Of a stretch of 64,000 bases of DNA, positions 62,905-64,000 are shown in pieces. Position numbers and translations under genes: made by a program. The notes beneath the pieces are model-generated. The model searched no databases. It saw nothing but the letters and a program-made list of their open reading frames with translations, and was not told where the DNA came from. Source of the stretch: an uncultured Bariatricus sp. (GTDB taxonomy: Bacteria; Bacillota; Clostridia; Lachnospirales; Lachnospiraceae); assembly GCA_934320645.1 (NCBI GenBank), contig CAKRFP010000005.1, forward strand, positions 31,278 to 95,277, given 5' to 3'. The stretch's first letter is position 1. Each line of letters begins with the position of its first letter.

Positions 62905-63778
62905 TTTGATCCATCCATTCACTTAAGAGTCTGCAATAGCGGTCTGTATCTTCAACGAAGCATGCATGACGGCAGTCAGCAAAAAGCTCCCAGCGGGAAT
63001 TCGGAATGCTGTCGTACATGGTCTTTGCGACCAGTGGAGTGCACAGATCGTTGGTTCCATTGATGATGAGAGCAGGCTCTTTGATATTTTTCAGTTTGTC
63101 ACGGTATTCATAATTACCAAGGTTTCCGATTGGTGTGTACTCATTTGGTCCCCAGGCAGTTACGTAGGAGTCTGTTCCGAATCTTTTTGGACGGCGCAGG
63201 CATTCCGGATCAGTGTCTTTTGGTACGCCGGCAGCATGAAGAAGCATATAGCGTTCGTTTGCTGCAAGATATTCCGGAGCTTCAAAATTACCGGTTGCTT
63301 CTGCTTTTGCAATAGCGTCCTGATCTTCCTGGGACATGAATCTGATCATCCGGTGCTGCTCATGCGCCCACAATTTTGAGGATGGGTGGGTGCTGGAAAG
63401 AATAACGGATTTGATCCCTTCCGGTTTATAATCACATAAGTATTCAATGGAGAGCATACCGCCCCAGGACTGTCCGAGAAGATGAAGCTCATCAAGTCCA
63501 AGATGCTTTCTGAGTTCGATCAGTTCGTTCATCCATGTCTTGGTGCACCAGAGTTCTGAATGTCCTTCAACATAAGAATTGCCGCAGCCCAGCTGGTCAT
63601 AGGAAATAATTGCACGTCCTTCCTCGGCAAGTTTATCGAGTACTTCAAAATAGTTATGTGTGGAACCCGGTCCGCCGTGAAGCAGAAGAAGCGGCTTTTT
63701 ATTGCCGATGCATTCGCCCGCGATGCGGTAGTAAGTGCTGTATCCAAGATAAGGCATATAGCCTTCTGTTATTTTCAT
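62897..63778 (-). CDS. pip: Proline iminopeptidase-type alpha/beta hydrolase
   Basis: This 293-residue cytosolic serine peptidase removes N-terminal proline or similar residues from short peptides. The oxyanion motif LLLHGGPGSTHNYF, YDQLGCGNS, the nucleophile elbow GQSWGGML, the Asp in INGTNDLCTP and His in CRHACFVED are all present. GGAGGGATC precedes the ATG. It is translated together with the DMT transporter. Confidence 0.92.
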   Translation of the reverse strand: MKITEGYMPYLGYSTYYRIAGECIGNKKPLLLLHGGPGSTHNYFEVLDKLAEEGRAIISYDQLGCGNSYVEGHSELWCTKTWMNELIELRKHLGLDELHLLGQSWGGMLSIEYLCDYKPEGIKSVILSSTHPSSKLWAHEQHRMIRFMSQEDQDAIAKAEATGNFEAPEYLAANERYMLLHAAGVPKDTDPECLRRPKRFGTDSYVTAWGPNEYTPIGNLGNYEYRDKLKNIKEPALIINGTNDLCTPLVAKTMYDSIPNSRWELFADCRHACFVEDTDRYCRLLSEWMDQND

Positions 63779-63885
63779 ATATAGATCCCTCCTATCAGTA
63801 AGTCTCTTTATTATAGCATCAGAGTGAAATGAGGAAAAGCAAAAGTGAAAAAATTAAAAAAATTTAAAAAAATGAAAAAAAGTTG

Positions 63886-63914
63886 TTGACAAATAGTTGT
63901 CTGATGAATATAAT
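63886..63914 (+). promoter_or_regulatory. Perfect consensus promoter of tRNA-Gly
   Basis: TTGACA (63886-63891), 17 bp, TATAAT (63909-63914), 12 bp before the tRNA. Confidence 0.95.
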
Positions 63915-63926
63915 AATAAGAGTCAC

Positions 63927-63997
63927 GCGGGTGTAGTTCAATGGTAGAACACCAGCCTTCCAAGCTGGATACGTGGGTTCGATTCCCATCACCCGCT
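63927..63997 (+). tRNA. tRNA-Gly (UCC)
   Basis: 71 nt: acceptor GCGGGTG/CACCCGC, D-arm AGTTCAATGGTAGAAC, anticodon loop CTTCCAA (TCC), T-arm GGTTCGATTCC, discriminator T. It ends three bases before the window edge. Confidence 0.95.
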
Positions 63998-64000
63998 TTT

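Overview
The window reads as chromosome of an anaerobic, low-to-moderate-GC Firmicute, most likely a gut Lachnospiraceae (Blautia/Dorea/Ruminococcus-like). The reasons are the V-type ATPase operon in place of an F-type one, clostridial-style intrinsic terminators, AGGAGG ribosome binding sites with several TTG starts, a MecA adaptor, SipW-type secretion and citrate-lyase fermentation genes. There is no rRNA and no CRISPR array. Four tRNAs are present (Lys-CUU, Tyr-GUA, Leu-UAA, Gly-UCC).

Region by region. 0-5.3 kb: a surface-fibre operon with a class C sortase (cut by the window edge), an isopeptide-type pilin, two SipW-dependent (TasA/CalY-like) proteins, two membrane-anchored surface proteins and a SipW-type signal peptidase. 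5.3-11.6 kb: a CdaR/PucR regulator, an aconitase-superfamily hydratase, and an ECF sigma factor paired with a membrane beta-propeller protein. 11.7-13.2 kb: a PurF-like protein lacking the catalytic cysteine. 13.2-14.5 kb: a gene-free stretch that has its own consensus promoter, many hairpins and a strong terminator, probably a long noncoding RNA of about 860 nt. 14.5-22.4 kb: a TPR/acidic-repeat/ATPase protein, glycogen branching enzyme, glyA, a thioredoxin and trmB. 22.6-31.1 kb: a complete nine-gene V-ATPase operon. 31.2-33.6 kb: mecA, tRNA-Lys and a sodium:neurotransmitter-type symporter.

33.6-35.8 kb holds what looks like a complete plasmid-type replication origin inside the chromosome: clustered DnaA boxes, an AT-rich tract, six iterons at exact 22-bp spacing, a second set of inverted copies and a Rep_3 initiator gene. 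Further copies of the same motif lie up to 2.6 kb upstream and just downstream of the rep gene.

36.5-46.5 kb is a catabolic locus: LysR regulator, second hydratase, PrpF-type isomerase, MatC-like carrier and citDEFG. The gene set fits uptake of a tricarboxylic acid such as trans-aconitate, isomerisation, hydration to citrate and cleavage by citrate lyase. It is followed by an IS1634 remnant and an AEC transporter. 48.2-48.6 kb carries a probable type I toxin-antitoxin pair. 48.9-57.5 kb: asnB, a phosphopantetheinyl transferase, tcdA, a VTC/DUF4956/Cthe_2159-type cluster and a C39-like peptidase. 57.5-64 kb: tRNAs, a membrane diguanylate cyclase, an unknown duplicated-module protein, a decayed surface-protein gene, an aldose epimerase, xpt, a DMT transporter with a proline iminopeptidase, and tRNA-Gly with a perfect consensus promoter.
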